DNA of 64,000 bases, taken from assembly GCA_009838965.1 (NCBI GenBank), contig VXQP01000078.1, forward strand, positions 1-64,000, in the 5' to 3' direction. The position numbers were made by a program, and so were the translations under genes. A model generated the notes under the pieces. It searched no databases, was not told the origin of the DNA, and was given only the letters and a program-made list of their open reading frames with translations. This document shows, piece by piece, positions 28,373 to 37,406 of the stretch (positions are counted from its first letter, which is position 1; each line of letters begins with the position of its first letter). The stretch comes from Chloroflexota bacterium (GTDB lineage: Bacteria; Chloroflexota; Dehalococcoidia; Lucifugimonadales; Australimonadaceae).

Positions 28373-29617
28373 TCAGGAAGCCGGCGTGCCCTCCGCCTGG
28401 GAAAGTGAAGGCGTCGTCCTCGACACAACCAGAAAGGCCGCCGCGCAGAGCAGCACGACACCGATGATCCCGAACGCCGCGGGGATGCCCAGCGGCGCGG
28501 CGATGGCGCCGACCAGGAGCGGCCCGCCCAGCTGGCCAACGTTCACGGTCCCCTGCCACGTCCCGAGGAAGTAGCCGCGCTTCTCCTCGGGCGCGAGGTC
28601 CATCGCGTACGTCTGGAGGGTATTCATGCCTACCACCTCGCCGATGCCGAACACGCCCGCCACGATCAGCGCAATCAGCAGGCCCTCCATCCCGAAGAGC
28701 AGAAACATCGAGCCCGCCATCGTCACGAGCCCGAGCAGCAGGACGGGTTTGCGACCCCACCAGTCCACCACGGCGCCCACCGGCATCGAGATGAGCATCG
28801 CGATCAAGCCGGACAAACCGATCGCAGTGCCTATCTCGACGACGCTCAGTCCTACTTCCTCTGCCTGCACCGGGAAGTAGGTGCGGAACGCGCCGGGCCC
28901 TGCGGTGACGAGGCCTATCGCGAGTGTCACCACGCTCAGCGTGAGGAAGTTGCGCGTCCTGAAGATCGACACGTCCAGCCGCAGACGGCGGCGTGGACGC
29001 TCCCCGGGCTCAGGCACAGGGGTCGGAGCGTGCCGCGTCTCGCGGATCAGCAGCCACGTGATCACGATGATGAAGATCTTGGTCACGCCGATGAAGACCA
29101 TGACCGCCCCGATGTCGAATGCCGTAGCGATCACCCCGGCAGCAGCCGGTCCGGCGAGGATGCCAAGCCGCATGGACGTGTTCCGCAACGCGACGCCCCG
29201 GCCCCGGTTGGTCACGCGGGTGAAGTCGGCGAGCAACGCAGCCGACCCCGTCACCCAGACGGCGACGCCGAAGCCGGAGATGAGTTCGAGCCCCAGGAAT
29301 ACGGCGTAGCTGTCGGTGAACCCCTGCATGGCCGCCGCGCCGCCGTGCAGCACACACCCGGCGACCACGATCGGCCGCCGCCCCAGCCGGTCGGCGAGGG
29401 CTCCCGCCAGCGGCCCGCCGACGATCCTCGGGGCGGCGCTGAACGCCGAGACGAGGCCGACGAGGAAGAACGTGCCGCCGAGGTCGAAGGCGAGCAGGGG
29501 CCGCGCCATCCAGAGGGCTCCCGTGCCGAAGCCCCACAGGAAGAACGCCGAGAACACCGGCAGTGCTTCCTTGCTGAGGAGGCCGGGTTGCTGCTCGGCG
29601 TCGCGGTCTTCGTTCAT
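28373..29617 (-). CDS. MFS transporter
   Basis: A protein of about 414 residues with 12 predicted transmembrane segments. MFS motifs are visible: 'GALADRLGRRPIVVAGC' in the loop after TM2 (about residues 60-76) and 'GAVVDWWGRKPVLLLGL' in the second half (about 262-278). It resembles drug/sugar exporters, with no substrate information. ATG at 29617 is chosen; a GTG one codon earlier opens the frame. It lies upstream of the ABC exporter genes on the same strand with a 120-base gap, so it may or may not share their transcript. Confidence 0.85.
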   Translation of the reverse strand: MNEDRDAEQQPGLLSKEALPVFSAFFLWGFGTGALWMARPLLAFDLGGTFFLVGLVSAFSAAPRIVGGPLAGALADRLGRRPIVVAGCVLHGGAAAMQGFTDSYAVFLGLELISGFGVAVWVTGSAALLADFTRVTNRGRGVALRNTSMRLGILAGPAAAGVIATAFDIGAVMVFIGVTKIFIIVITWLLIRETRHAPTPVPEPGERPRRRLRLDVSIFRTRNFLTLSVVTLAIGLVTAGPGAFRTYFPVQAEEVGLSVVEIGTAIGLSGLIAMLISMPVGAVVDWWGRKPVLLLGLVTMAGSMFLLFGMEGLLIALIVAGVFGIGEVVGMNTLQTYAMDLAPEEKRGYFLGTWQGTVNVGQLGGPLLVGAIAAPLGIPAAFGIIGVVLLCAAAFLVVSRTTPSLSQAEGTPAS

Positions 29618-29633
29618 CACACCCCCATCCTAA

Positions 29634-29656
29634 CCTTCCCCCGTCAAGGGGGAAGG
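29634..29656 (+). repeat. dispersed hairpin repeat, CCTTCCCCC-GTCAA-GGGGGAAGG
   Basis: A perfect 9-bp stem preceded by ACCCCCATCCTAA and followed by GATCAGGCA. It is the best-formed member of the family also found at 6148-6169, and it sits between divergent genes, so here it is unlikely to be just a terminator. Confidence 0.8.
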
Positions 29657-29687
29657 GATCAGGCACGCGTGTGGGGCGCACGTCGGG

Positions 29688-29693
29688 TAGAAT
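29688..29693 (+). promoter_or_regulatory. probable -10 of the CoA-transferase operon
   Basis: GGGTAGAAT has TAGAAT at 29688-29693. Transcription would start near 29700, about 32 bases before the ATG at 29732, leaving room for the AAGGAG ribosome site at 29719-29724. Confidence 0.4.
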
Positions 29694-29731
29694 CGCGAGG
29701 TTCCCGACCCTGCGCGCGAAGGAGTTGCCCC

Positions 29732-30955
29732 ATGCCCGGCCCGCTCGACGGCATACGCGTCATAGACCTCACCCGCATCCTCGCGGGGCCGTTCTCGACG
29801 ATGCTCATGGCCGACCTCGGCGCGGACGTCATCAAGGTAGAGCAGCCGGAGACGGGCGACCCGGCGCGCGGGAACGGGCCGTTCCTCACCCCGGAGGGGG
29901 CGGAGACGGACGAGCAGGCGTTCAGCACGTACTTCATGAGCATCAACCGCGGGAAGCGGAGCATCGCCATCGACCTCGCGAACCCGAAAGGGCGCGAGGT
30001 GCTGCTGCGGCTCGCCGAGACCGCCGACGTGCTCATCGAGAACTTCCGCCCGGGCTCGATGCAGCGGCTGGGGCTGGACTACGAGGCCGTGCGGGCGCGC
30101 AACCCGCGCATCGTCATGTGCTCGGTCTCGGGCTTCGGTCAGACGGGGCCGTACGCCCAGCGCGCGGCGCTCGACGTCATCGTGCAGGGAATGGGCGGGA
30201 TGCTGAGCATCACGGGCGAGCCCGGACGCGGCCCGGTGCGCCCCGGCGCGAGCATCGGCGACATCACCGCGGCGCTCTTCTCCACCGTCGCCATCCAGAG
30301 CGCGCTGCTGGAGCGCGAGCGCTCGGGCGAGGGGCAGTACATCGACATCGGGATGCTGGACTGCCAGGTCTCCATCATGGAGAACGCGTTCATGCGCTAT
30401 TTCACGCTCGGGCAGGTGCCACAGCGCATCGGCACGCGCCATCCGAGCTCCACGCCGTTCCAGGCGTTCCAGACCGCCGACGGCTACGTCGTGGTCGCCA
30501 TCATGGGCGGCGGGACGGACCAGTGGCCGCTCTTCTGCGCGGCGATAGACCACGTGGAGCTGATGGACGACCCGCGCTACCTCACCGGCTGGTCGCGCAC
30601 GCAGCACTACGACGAGCTGATCCCGGTGATCGAAGAGGCGATGCTGCAGAAGACGACCGCCGAGTGGGTGGAGATACTGAACGAGATGGGTGTTCCGGCG
30701 GGGCCGGTGCAGGACATCGCGCAGGTGGCCGACGACCCGCAGGTGAACCATCGCGAGATGTTCGTGGAGATGGAGCACCCGGTGCTGGGGCCCGTGCGGT
30801 TCACCGGCAACCCCATCAAGATGTCGCGGACGCCCAGCGGCCCCAACCGCGTCCCGCCGCAGCTCGGCGAGCAGACGCTGGAAGTGCTGACCGCCGACCT
30901 CGGCATGCCTCAGGACGAAGCGGCGGCGCTCATGGCTGAGGGAGTCGTGGCGTGA
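29732..30955 (+). CDS. class III CoA transferase (CaiB/BaiF family)
   Basis: A 407-residue acyl-CoA transferase that moves CoA between carboxylic acids. N-terminal 'GPLDGIRVIDLTRILAGPFS' and 'LGADVIKVEQPETGDPAR' are family hallmarks. 'NRGKRSIAIDLANPKGREVL' and 'LIENFRPGSMQRLGL' follow, and the catalytic Asp is expected in the 'AALDVIVQGMGGMLSITGEP' segment. The ATG is fixed by AAGGAG seven bases upstream. Its TGA overlaps the GTG of the following EamA transporter by four bases, so the transporter may supply or export the acid that it activates. The substrate cannot be read. Confidence 0.93.
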   Translation: MPGPLDGIRVIDLTRILAGPFSTMLMADLGADVIKVEQPETGDPARGNGPFLTPEGAETDEQAFSTYFMSINRGKRSIAIDLANPKGREVLLRLAETADVLIENFRPGSMQRLGLDYEAVRARNPRIVMCSVSGFGQTGPYAQRAALDVIVQGMGGMLSITGEPGRGPVRPGASIGDITAALFSTVAIQSALLERERSGEGQYIDIGMLDCQVSIMENAFMRYFTLGQVPQRIGTRHPSSTPFQAFQTADGYVVVAIMGGGTDQWPLFCAAIDHVELMDDPRYLTGWSRTQHYDELIPVIEEAMLQKTTAEWVEILNEMGVPAGPVQDIAQVADDPQVNHREMFVEMEHPVLGPVRFTGNPIKMSRTPSGPNRVPPQLGEQTLEVLTADLGMPQDEAAALMAEGVVA

Positions 30956-31887
30956 TATTCGGCGCGCTGCTCGCGCTCGTCTCCGCGTTCTCGTTCAGCG
31001 TCAACTTCATCCTCGTGCGGCGGGGCTTCGCCGACGCCGGAGCGACTGCGGCGCAGGGTGCGTTCATCACCGTACTCCTGGGCGTGCCGTTCGGCCTCGT
31101 GTCCGTGCTCGTGACCGGCCAACTGTTCAACTTCGGGCAGCTCGCGCCGGACGAGTACCTCCTGCTCGCCGCGGCGGGCATCGTGCACTTCGGCATCGGG
31201 CGCTACTGCAACTACCGCGGCATCGCCGCGATCGGCGCTCCGCGCGCGGCCACCATCCAGGCCATCGCAGTGCCGTACAGCATCGTCATGGCGATGCTCC
31301 TCCTCGACGAGCGTCCCACCATCCTGATGTACGCAGGCATCGCGCTCATCCTCGGCAGCCCTGCGCTGATGATCGACCGACGTAAACGTCCTGCTCCCGC
31401 CGGCGGCGCCGCAAGCGCCACGCCTGCCGTCGAGATGCGCATGGTGGAGGGCTACACCTTCTCCCTGCTCGCGGCGGGGGCGTACGGCACCAGCCCGATC
31501 CTGATACGCGCCGCCGTGGAGGACGCGACCGGCGTAGCCGCCATCGGCACGTTCGTCGCCTACGTCGGCGCGTCGGCGATGCTCATGGCCACGCTGGCGC
31601 TGCCCACGCAACGGCACCTCGTCGGCACCATCAACCTTCGCTACATGCGGCTGTTCGGCGGCGCGGGCTTCGCCGTTTTCTTCGCGCAACTGCTGCGCTT
31701 CTTCGCGCTGTCGATCGCCGACGTGAGCATCGTGAACCCGCTCATGCGCATGATCGGCGTCTTCACACTCATCCTCTCGTACCTGGTCAACCGGCGACTG
31801 GAGCACATCACGGTGGGCGTCGTGCTCGGCGTGCTGGTGTCGTTCGCCGGGTCGGCGCTGCTGGTTACCGCGGCGGCGGGCCGCTGA
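30952..31887 (+). CDS. EamA-family (DMT) transporter, first of three in tandem
   Basis: A 311-residue protein with ten predicted transmembrane segments in two EamA repeats joined by a short hydrophilic linker (about residues 140-165). It begins MIFGALLALVSAFSFSVN at a GTG that overlaps the CoA transferase stop. Conserved points include 'IGRYCNYRGIAAIGAPRAA' in the first half and 'NLRYMRLFGGAGFAVFFAQL' in the second. It is closely similar to the next two genes. The substrate is unknown; DMT carriers export or import small metabolites. Confidence 0.88.
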   Translation: MIFGALLALVSAFSFSVNFILVRRGFADAGATAAQGAFITVLLGVPFGLVSVLVTGQLFNFGQLAPDEYLLLAAAGIVHFGIGRYCNYRGIAAIGAPRAATIQAIAVPYSIVMAMLLLDERPTILMYAGIALILGSPALMIDRRKRPAPAGGAASATPAVEMRMVEGYTFSLLAAGAYGTSPILIRAAVEDATGVAAIGTFVAYVGASAMLMATLALPTQRHLVGTINLRYMRLFGGAGFAVFFAQLLRFFALSIADVSIVNPLMRMIGVFTLILSYLVNRRLEHITVGVVLGVLVSFAGSALLVTAAAGR

Positions 31888-31903
31888 GTGATAGGCTCGC
31901 GAC

Positions 31904-32860
31904 GTGATATTCGGCGCGCTCCTCTCGCTCTCTTCCGCATTGTCGTTCAGCGTCAACGCCATCCTCGTCCGGAGGGGCATCGCGGGCGCGGGCGCGACGG
32001 CGTCGCAGGGCGCGTTCATCACCGTGCTCCTCGGTGTGCCGTTCGGCTTCGCGGCTGTCGTCATCACCGGCCAGATGCTGCGGTTCGGCGAGGTAGCGCC
32101 GATGGGTTACCTGCTGCTGCTCGCGGCGGGCATCGTCCACTTCGGGGTCGGCAGGTACTGCAACTACCGGTCCGTCGAGGCGATCGGTGCGGCGCGCTCC
32201 GGCCCCATCATGGGCGTGACCACACCTTTCAGCGTCCTGATGGCCGTCATCCTGCTCGACGAGGTGGTGACGCTGGCGATGCTGTTCGCCATCGGGCTCG
32301 TGCTGCTCGGCCCGGCAGTGATCCTCGAACGCAGGCCGCGTACTTCTGCCCCTGCGGCTTCGAGCGGAGGAGCGGAAAGCCCGCGCGCGACGCGGAACCC
32401 GCTCGAACTGCGCTTCCTCGAGGGGTACGTGTTCGCCACTCTCGCGGCAGTCGCATACGGGACGAGTCCCCTCCTCATCCGCGCCGCGCTGATGGACGCG
32501 ACACGGACGGCGGCGATAGGCACGTTCGTCGCGTACTTCGGCGCCTCGGCGGTGCTCCTCGCGACCCTCGTCATCCCCGGAAGGCGGCAGCTCATCCGCG
32601 CCATCAACCTGCGCTACATGCGGCTGTTCGGCGGCGCGGGGCTCATGGTCTTCCTCGCCCAACTGCTGCGCTTCTTCGCGCTGTCGGTAGCCGACGTCAG
32701 CGTCGTGACCCCGCTGCAGCGCATGGCGAACGTCTTCACGGTCATCCTCACGTGGATATTCAACCGCTCGCTGGAGACGATAACGCTGCGCGTCGTGATC
32801 GGCGTGCTGGTCTCCTTCGGGGGATCGGCGCTACTGGTCTACGAGGCGGCAACGCGGTGA
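31904..32860 (+). CDS. EamA-family (DMT) transporter, second of three in tandem
   Basis: A 318-residue paralogue of the preceding gene, starting at GTG with MIFGALLSLSSALSFSVN. It keeps 'GRYCNYRSVEAIGAARSG' and 'NLRYMRLFGGAGLMVFLAQL'. It differs most in the central linker and in the C-terminal 'TVILTWIFNRSLETITLRV'. Only 16 bases separate it from the previous stop, and I see no good ribosome site there. It is the most divergent of the three. Confidence 0.88.
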   Translation: MIFGALLSLSSALSFSVNAILVRRGIAGAGATASQGAFITVLLGVPFGFAAVVITGQMLRFGEVAPMGYLLLLAAGIVHFGVGRYCNYRSVEAIGAARSGPIMGVTTPFSVLMAVILLDEVVTLAMLFAIGLVLLGPAVILERRPRTSAPAASSGGAESPRATRNPLELRFLEGYVFATLAAVAYGTSPLLIRAALMDATRTAAIGTFVAYFGASAVLLATLVIPGRRQLIRAINLRYMRLFGGAGLMVFLAQLLRFFALSVADVSVVTPLQRMANVFTVILTWIFNRSLETITLRVVIGVLVSFGGSALLVYEAATR

Positions 32861-32885
32861 GGGCGGTGAGCGAGGAGGTGTCTGC

Positions 32886-33848
32886 GTGATATTTGGCGCG
32901 CTCCTCGCGCTCGCTTCCTCGTTCTCGTTCAGCGTCAACTCCATCCTCATCCGGCGGGGTCTCGCCGACGCGGGCGCAACGGCTGCGCAGGGCGCGTTCA
33001 TCACCGTGCTGCTCGGCGTGCCGTTCGGTTTCGCGGCAGTCGTCATCACCGGCCAGATCCTCAACTTCGACCAGGTCCCGCTGAACGGCTACCTGATGAT
33101 CGCCGCGGCGGGCATCATCCACTTCTGCATCGGGCGCTACTGCAACTACCGGAGCATCGCGGCGTTCGGCGCGTCACGCGCCGTCACCGTCCAGGCCTTC
33201 GCCGTGCCCTACAGCATCATCATGGCGATCGTGCTGCTCGGCGAGCGGCCGACCGCCTTCATGTACGTGGCTATCGCGCTCATCCTCGGCAGTCCTCTGC
33301 TGATGATCGACCGCGGGAAACGGCCTGCCCGGGGGGCGGAACGGACGGGGGCGCCTCCCTCGGGCGCCGCCAGGAGCGGCGCGCCCGCCGTCGAGATACG
33401 CATGGTGGAGGGCGTCGTCTTCTCTCTTCTCGCGTCGGTGGGGTACGGCACCAGCCCCATCCTGATACGCGCCGCGCTGGAGGATGCGACGGGCGTCGCA
33501 GCCGTCGGCACGTTCGTCGCATACGTCGGCGCGTCGGTCGTGCTCCTCGTGTCGCTCGCGCTGCCCGCGCAGCGGCACCTCATCGGCGCCATCAACTTCC
33601 GCTACATGCGGCTGTTCGGCAGCGCGGGGCTGAGCGTCTTCATGGCGCAACTGCTGCGGTTCTTCTCACTCGCGCTCGCAGACGTGACCATCGTCGACCC
33701 GCTCATGCGCACCGTGGGCGTCTTCACGCTCATCCTCTCGTACCTGGTCAACCGACGGCTCGAGCTCATCACGCTGGGGGTCGTGCTCAGCGTACTGGTG
33801 TCGTTCGCAGGGTCGGCGATGCTGGTCATCGCAGCGGCGCAGCGCTAG
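32886..33848 (+). CDS. EamA-family (DMT) transporter, third of three in tandem
   Basis: A 320-residue paralogue starting at GTG with MIFGALLALASSFSFSVN and preceded by GAGGAGGTG. It shares with the first copy 'VNRRLE' and 'FTLILSYLVNRR' in the last helices and 'DRGKRPA'-type linker residues, so copies one and three look closest. It converges with the MocA-like gene, whose stop is only four bases away. Confidence 0.88.
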   Translation: MIFGALLALASSFSFSVNSILIRRGLADAGATAAQGAFITVLLGVPFGFAAVVITGQILNFDQVPLNGYLMIAAAGIIHFCIGRYCNYRSIAAFGASRAVTVQAFAVPYSIIMAIVLLGERPTAFMYVAIALILGSPLLMIDRGKRPARGAERTGAPPSGAARSGAPAVEIRMVEGVVFSLLASVGYGTSPILIRAALEDATGVAAVGTFVAYVGASVVLLVSLALPAQRHLIGAINFRYMRLFGSAGLSVFMAQLLRFFSLALADVTIVDPLMRTVGVFTLILSYLVNRRLELITLGVVLSVLVSFAGSAMLVIAAAQR

Positions 33849-33852
33849 TCAT

Positions 33853-34476
33853 CTACGCCTGCGCCAGCCGCAGCGCGGCCTCGTACTGCTCACGCGTGTT
33901 CAGGTTCGTGAGCGTGAGCGGGTCGTCGACCGGCACGAGCATACGCTCAGCGCGATGGCGCGAGACGACCTCCCGCAGCCCCTGCCCTTCCTCCGTGATG
34001 GCGCGCAGCTCCGGCAGCAGCGCAGTGTCGAAGAGCGGCGGATGCCCGGCGTTGCCGTCGAGCGACGGCACGGCGATGGCGGGCCGCGACGCAAGCCACA
34101 CCTCGCGCAGCCGCGACAGCAGCGCGCCCGAGCGGGGCTGGTCGACCGAGATGATGAGCACGCCCGAGACGTCGTCCGGCACAACGGCCAGGCCAGCGGT
34201 GATGGAGGTGGTTCGCCCTTCGCGGTAGCGTGGGTTCTCGACGATCTGCAGCGGCTCGGGGCCGGTGAGCACCTGCCGCAGCCGCTCGGCGAGGTGTCCG
34301 AGCACGACAACGATGGGCTCGTAGTCCGCCGCCGCAAGCGCGTGCGCCTGGTGCGCCAGCAGCGACCTGCCGCTTATCCAGGGCAGCAGCGCTTTCATCT
34401 CGTGCATCCGCGTCGATTCGCCCGCCGCGAGCAGCACTGCCGCGACGCGAGTCTCGTTCCCGGTCATGGCGGACAT
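33853..34476 (-). CDS. MobA/MocA-like nucleotidyltransferase
   Basis: A 207-residue NTP-transferase of the molybdenum-cofactor guanylyl/cytidylyltransferase type. The nucleotide-binding loop is 'VAAVLLAAGESTRMHEMKAL' (about residues 11-30), where LAAGxSxRM is the signature. 'VVVLGHLAERL', 'NPRYREGRTTSITAGLAVVP' and 'LIISVDQPRSGALLSRL' (metal-binding Asp in VDQP) also match MocA. A role in making MCD for xanthine/CO dehydrogenase-type enzymes would fit with xdhC at 19.7 kb, but the substrate is inferred. The start could be ATG 34476 or 34467; neither has a clear ribosome site. Confidence 0.82.
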   Translation of the reverse strand: MSAMTGNETRVAAVLLAAGESTRMHEMKALLPWISGRSLLAHQAHALAAADYEPIVVVLGHLAERLRQVLTGPEPLQIVENPRYREGRTTSITAGLAVVPDDVSGVLIISVDQPRSGALLSRLREVWLASRPAIAVPSLDGNAGHPPLFDTALLPELRAITEEGQGLREVVSRHRAERMLVPVDDPLTLTNLNTREQYEAALRLAQA

Positions 34477-34506
34477 CTTACGCGCTCAGGCAGTCTGACA
34501 ACGGCT

Positions 34507-34514
34507 GCTAAACT
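34507..34514 (+). promoter_or_regulatory. extended -10 promoter of the hydratase gene
   Basis: The bases 34506-34514 read TGCTAAACT, with TAAACT at 34509-34514 as the -10. Transcription would begin near 34521, upstream of AGGGAGG and the ATG at 34545. Confidence 0.45.
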
Positions 34515-34544
34515 ACGCCGCAGCGTTCTCACAGGGAGGCTGCC

Positions 34545-35333
34545 ATGCCGGTACCGCACGACCAGTTGCACGCACTCGCCCACGCGCTGAGCGAGGCTGA
34601 GCACAACGCGACGCCCATCCCGCCGCTGACGGAGCAGGCGCCGGAGATCACGTCCGAGGACGCGTACGCCGTCGCCGCGGACATCGTCGTGCACGAGCTG
34701 GAGCACGGGCACCGCATCGTCGGGCGGAAGGTCGGCCTCACGAACGAGGCGATGCAGGCCGTGTTCGGCATCGACACGCCCATCTACGGCACGATATTCG
34801 ACGACACGACGGTGCGGGACAACGGGCGCATCAAGTCGTCGGAGCTGATCCACCCGAAGGCGGAGCCGGAGCTGGCGTTCCGGCTAAAGTCGCCGCTGAG
34901 CGGGCCGGGCGTGACGCTGGAGGACGTGCTCGCCGCGACGGAGTACGTGTTCCCGGCGCTGGAGATCGTGGACTGCCGCATCGAGGGGTGGCGCATCAAG
35001 GAGCAGGACATCATCGCGGACAACGGCGTGGCGGCCCGGGTCGTGGTCGGAAGCACGCGGCTGCCACCCGGCGCGTTCAACCTCTCGATGGAGGAAGTCG
35101 TCCTCTACCGCAACGGTGAGGAGTTCGAGCGTGCGCAGGCGTCGGCGGTGCTTGGCAACCCAGCGCGCTCGGTGGCGTGGTGCGCGAACAAACTGGCGGA
35201 GTTCGGCCAGGGGCTGCGGGCGGGCGAGTTCGTGATGACGGGTACCATCACGACGGCGATGGACGTCCGCGTGGGCGACACGGTCCGCGCGGAGTTCGCA
35301 ACGCTCGGCGGGGTGAGCGTTCGGTTCACGTAG
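34545..35333 (+). CDS. 2-keto-4-pentenoate hydratase / 2-oxohex-3-enedioate decarboxylase family protein
   Basis: A 262-residue enzyme of the MhpD/DmpE/DmpH group, which acts on dienoic keto acids in the meta-cleavage route for aromatics. Key stretches are 'GRKVGLTNEAMQAVFGIDTP' (about residues 61-80), 'HPKAEPELAFRLKSPL' (metal-binding Glu pair in AEPELAF) and 'PALEIVDCRIEGWRIK'. 'VLGNPARSVAWCANKLAEFG' and 'LRAGEFVMTGTIT' complete the fold. Hydratase and decarboxylase members cannot be told apart here. AGGGAGG precedes the ATG. Other meta-pathway genes are absent. Confidence 0.88.
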   Translation: MPVPHDQLHALAHALSEAEHNATPIPPLTEQAPEITSEDAYAVAADIVVHELEHGHRIVGRKVGLTNEAMQAVFGIDTPIYGTIFDDTTVRDNGRIKSSELIHPKAEPELAFRLKSPLSGPGVTLEDVLAATEYVFPALEIVDCRIEGWRIKEQDIIADNGVAARVVVGSTRLPPGAFNLSMEEVVLYRNGEEFERAQASAVLGNPARSVAWCANKLAEFGQGLRAGEFVMTGTITTAMDVRVGDTVRAEFATLGGVSVRFT

Positions 35334-36521
35334 GGGTGAGGCGAGTACCTACCCTGCTTCGACTCCGCGCAGTTGCCTCCTTCACCTGACGTGCTGCAAC
35401 TTGCGCGTTCTTCGCTACCACAGTGCTCACCTGCGTGATGCTTACGTTCTTGGTGGCCTTGTTGGCAAGAACACCAGCCGTGAGTCCGGCGAGAAGGGCC
35501 ACTCCTGCTGGCCCCCCAGCGACCCCGACGAGAGAACTGCCGCCAGCGTGCTCCCTGTACCAACGAGACCCTTGGCCTGACCGTCGACAAAGGCCTCGTA
35601 GTCCCCGGTCCGACGTGCCTCATGGAATGCCTTGGCCAGCGCGACCACGGTGACGACGAGAAGCGCCGGATTAGCCGCCGCGATAGAGGACAATCCCAGC
35701 CCGCCTGCCAACCTTGCGAATGCTTCCGTATCTGCGCGATTCCAGTGCAGGAACAAGGCAACCGTACCGATTGTTCCTCCCAGAAGCTCAGTCGCATCAT
35801 AGGTGTTGAGGTCATAGAACCAGCCCTTCGGTATCTCAAGATGCGACTGCAGGGCTATTGCCACTCTGTCAAAGGTCGCTTCATCCCAGGTGACGATGGG
35901 AAGCCCCATCGACGTTGTCCCGTCCCGAAGCAGGCCCAGCACGGTCCCAAACGCCTCTTGGACAATGTTGTCGTCCGCCGAGGCATTGTGGCTGGTACTC
36001 ACTGCCCCAGCGATCGTGTGCCCTCCGTCGAACAGCCGGTGCTGACCGCCTCCCTGGTGAGTGGCATTGTAGGCAGCGTCCATCGCCTGGTCGTAGATGG
36101 TTGGGGCACCATCGACAGCGTCCTGCATGAGTTGGTTCAGGTCGTTGGACAGGTTGCTTGCAAGTAAGGCCTGTGCGGACTCCACCAAGCTCAAAGCCCT
36201 GTCGGTCGCCTTATCCAGTACCTGTTTGGAGCCTGAGGTGGCACGCCTCGCGGACGCCTTGACGGTTTGTGCGGCAGTTCCGGAAGCGCCCTTGGCGGAC
36301 TCTCCCACGACTGAGGCACGACGTCTTGCCTCATGCGATGCGGCCTTGAGACCAGCACCGGCATCCGACAACCGCTGCTTCGGTCCAGCCGTAGGGGGAG
36401 TTCCGCCCTGCTCGTCAGTGAGGATGTCTTCCTCTCTGGTCGTCGGAGGCGTCTCTCCAGATTCGGAAGTTGTAGAGTCCTTGGTCGCCCTCGTGGGCAG
36501 TATCTTCTTCAATCTCTGCAT
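35326..36521 (-). pseudogene. hypothetical membrane-associated protein split by a frameshift in a G6 tract
   Basis: The frame from ATG 36521 runs to a stop at 35442. It encodes a Thr/Glu-rich N-terminus, an Ala/Lys/Ser-rich helical stretch ('GESAKGASGTAAQTVKASAR') and a core with hydrophobic segments ('IAAANPALLVVTVVALAKAF'). At a run of six G (plus strand C at 35512-35517) the original frame gives a tail QQEWPFSPDSRLV. The alternative frame continues naturally as GGPAGVALLAGLTAGVLANK, a membrane helix, then a basic tail ending at TGA 35326-35328. One missing G explains this. The restored protein would be about 398 residues and would end over the convergent hydratase stop. No family recognised. 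Confidence 0.65.
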
Positions 36522-36652
36522 CCGTGTGTCTCCGCGTGACAGCACCGGCACGCCTGGGGGCAAGACCGTGAATCACGTCCGCTATCGACCTTATACGCCA
36601 TCTATCCTGTACGTCACCCGTCGGTGCGATGAACAGAAGTGAGCAGCAGTCT

Positions 36653-36674
36653 CCCCGAACGCTGCCGTGCGGGG
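36653..36674 (-). terminator. hairpin after the GrpB-family gene
   Basis: CCCCG (36653-36657) plus ACG pairs with CGT plus CGGGG (36670-36674), eight pairs with one A/G mismatch, six bases beyond the stop of the minus-strand gene ending at 36680. It separates that gene from the frameshifted gene further on. A TATAAG box near 36590 could serve the latter. Confidence 0.45.
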
Positions 36675-36679
36675 ATGAG

Positions 36680-37222
36680 CTAGCCCATCGCGGCGGTGAT
36701 GATGCCTTCGATGAAGGCGGCCTTGGCGTCGGTGTAGGCCTCGCGGTCGTTTCTGTGCTTCGCGGCGAGTTCCCGCTTCAGCCGTTCGTAGTCGCGGGCG
36801 GCGCCGGGGTGGGTGCGGAGGTAGTCGCGGAAGGCGAGGTGCGTCCGGATGGCGGGATGGCCCGGCGGGAACATGTGGGCATGCGCGACGATGCGGCCGT
36901 CGACGGCTTTGTCGAAGTAACAGCGCCCGGGTATGCCGTTCTCACCATGGTACCGGTAGCCGAGCGCCGTCATGCGGGAGACGGTTTCGAGTCCCTCCTC
37001 CGGCCCTGCGGCAACCGGCATGACGTCCAGAATGGGCTTCGCGGCCAGTCCCGGCACCGAAGTGCTGCCGACGTGGTGCACCTCGACGACCCCAGGCCCG
37101 CAGGCCTCCCGGATGGCCGCCGCCTCGCGCTCGAAAGCCAGGGGCCAGTCGGCGCTGTACTCGACTATCTCGATGCGTCCGCCCTGCGTGCCGAGCGAAT
37201 GCCAGCGGCCAGTGGCGCTCAT
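36680..37222 (-). CDS. GrpB/UPF0157 family protein
   Basis: A 180-residue protein of the nucleotidyltransferase-like GrpB family (UPF0157). The signature is 'VVEVHHVGSTSVPGLAAKPI' (about residues 45-64), including GSTSVPGLxAKPIxD. The C-terminal part has 'HLAFRDYLRTHPGAARDYER', also typical. ATG at 37222 is preceded by GGGAG. Cellular role is not established. It is a single gene with its own hairpin downstream. Confidence 0.9.
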   Translation of the reverse strand: MSATGRWHSLGTQGGRIEIVEYSADWPLAFEREAAAIREACGPGVVEVHHVGSTSVPGLAAKPILDVMPVAAGPEEGLETVSRMTALGYRYHGENGIPGRCYFDKAVDGRIVAHAHMFPPGHPAIRTHLAFRDYLRTHPGAARDYERLKRELAAKHRNDREAYTDAKAAFIEGIITAAMG

Positions 37223-37406
37223 GCCTCACTCCCGAAAGGACCGGCTGGACGGTGAAGGTACTTCCTCAACAGGTCGCCGTCCACCTTGCCCCCTCTGCCT
37301 GCCAGTGCTAGTGTCAGCGCTCCAAGCGATAGAGGACCGGTCTCGACGGCGCACCCCACACTCGACCGGCCTCGTTGACCGCAAGGGATGAACGGGAGGC
37401 GACAGA

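Noticed and set aside
35442..35560. Programmed -1 frameshifting at the G6 tract
   Set aside because: Possible in principle, but there is no downstream pseudoknot that I can recognise. A one-base deletion or sequencing error is simpler.
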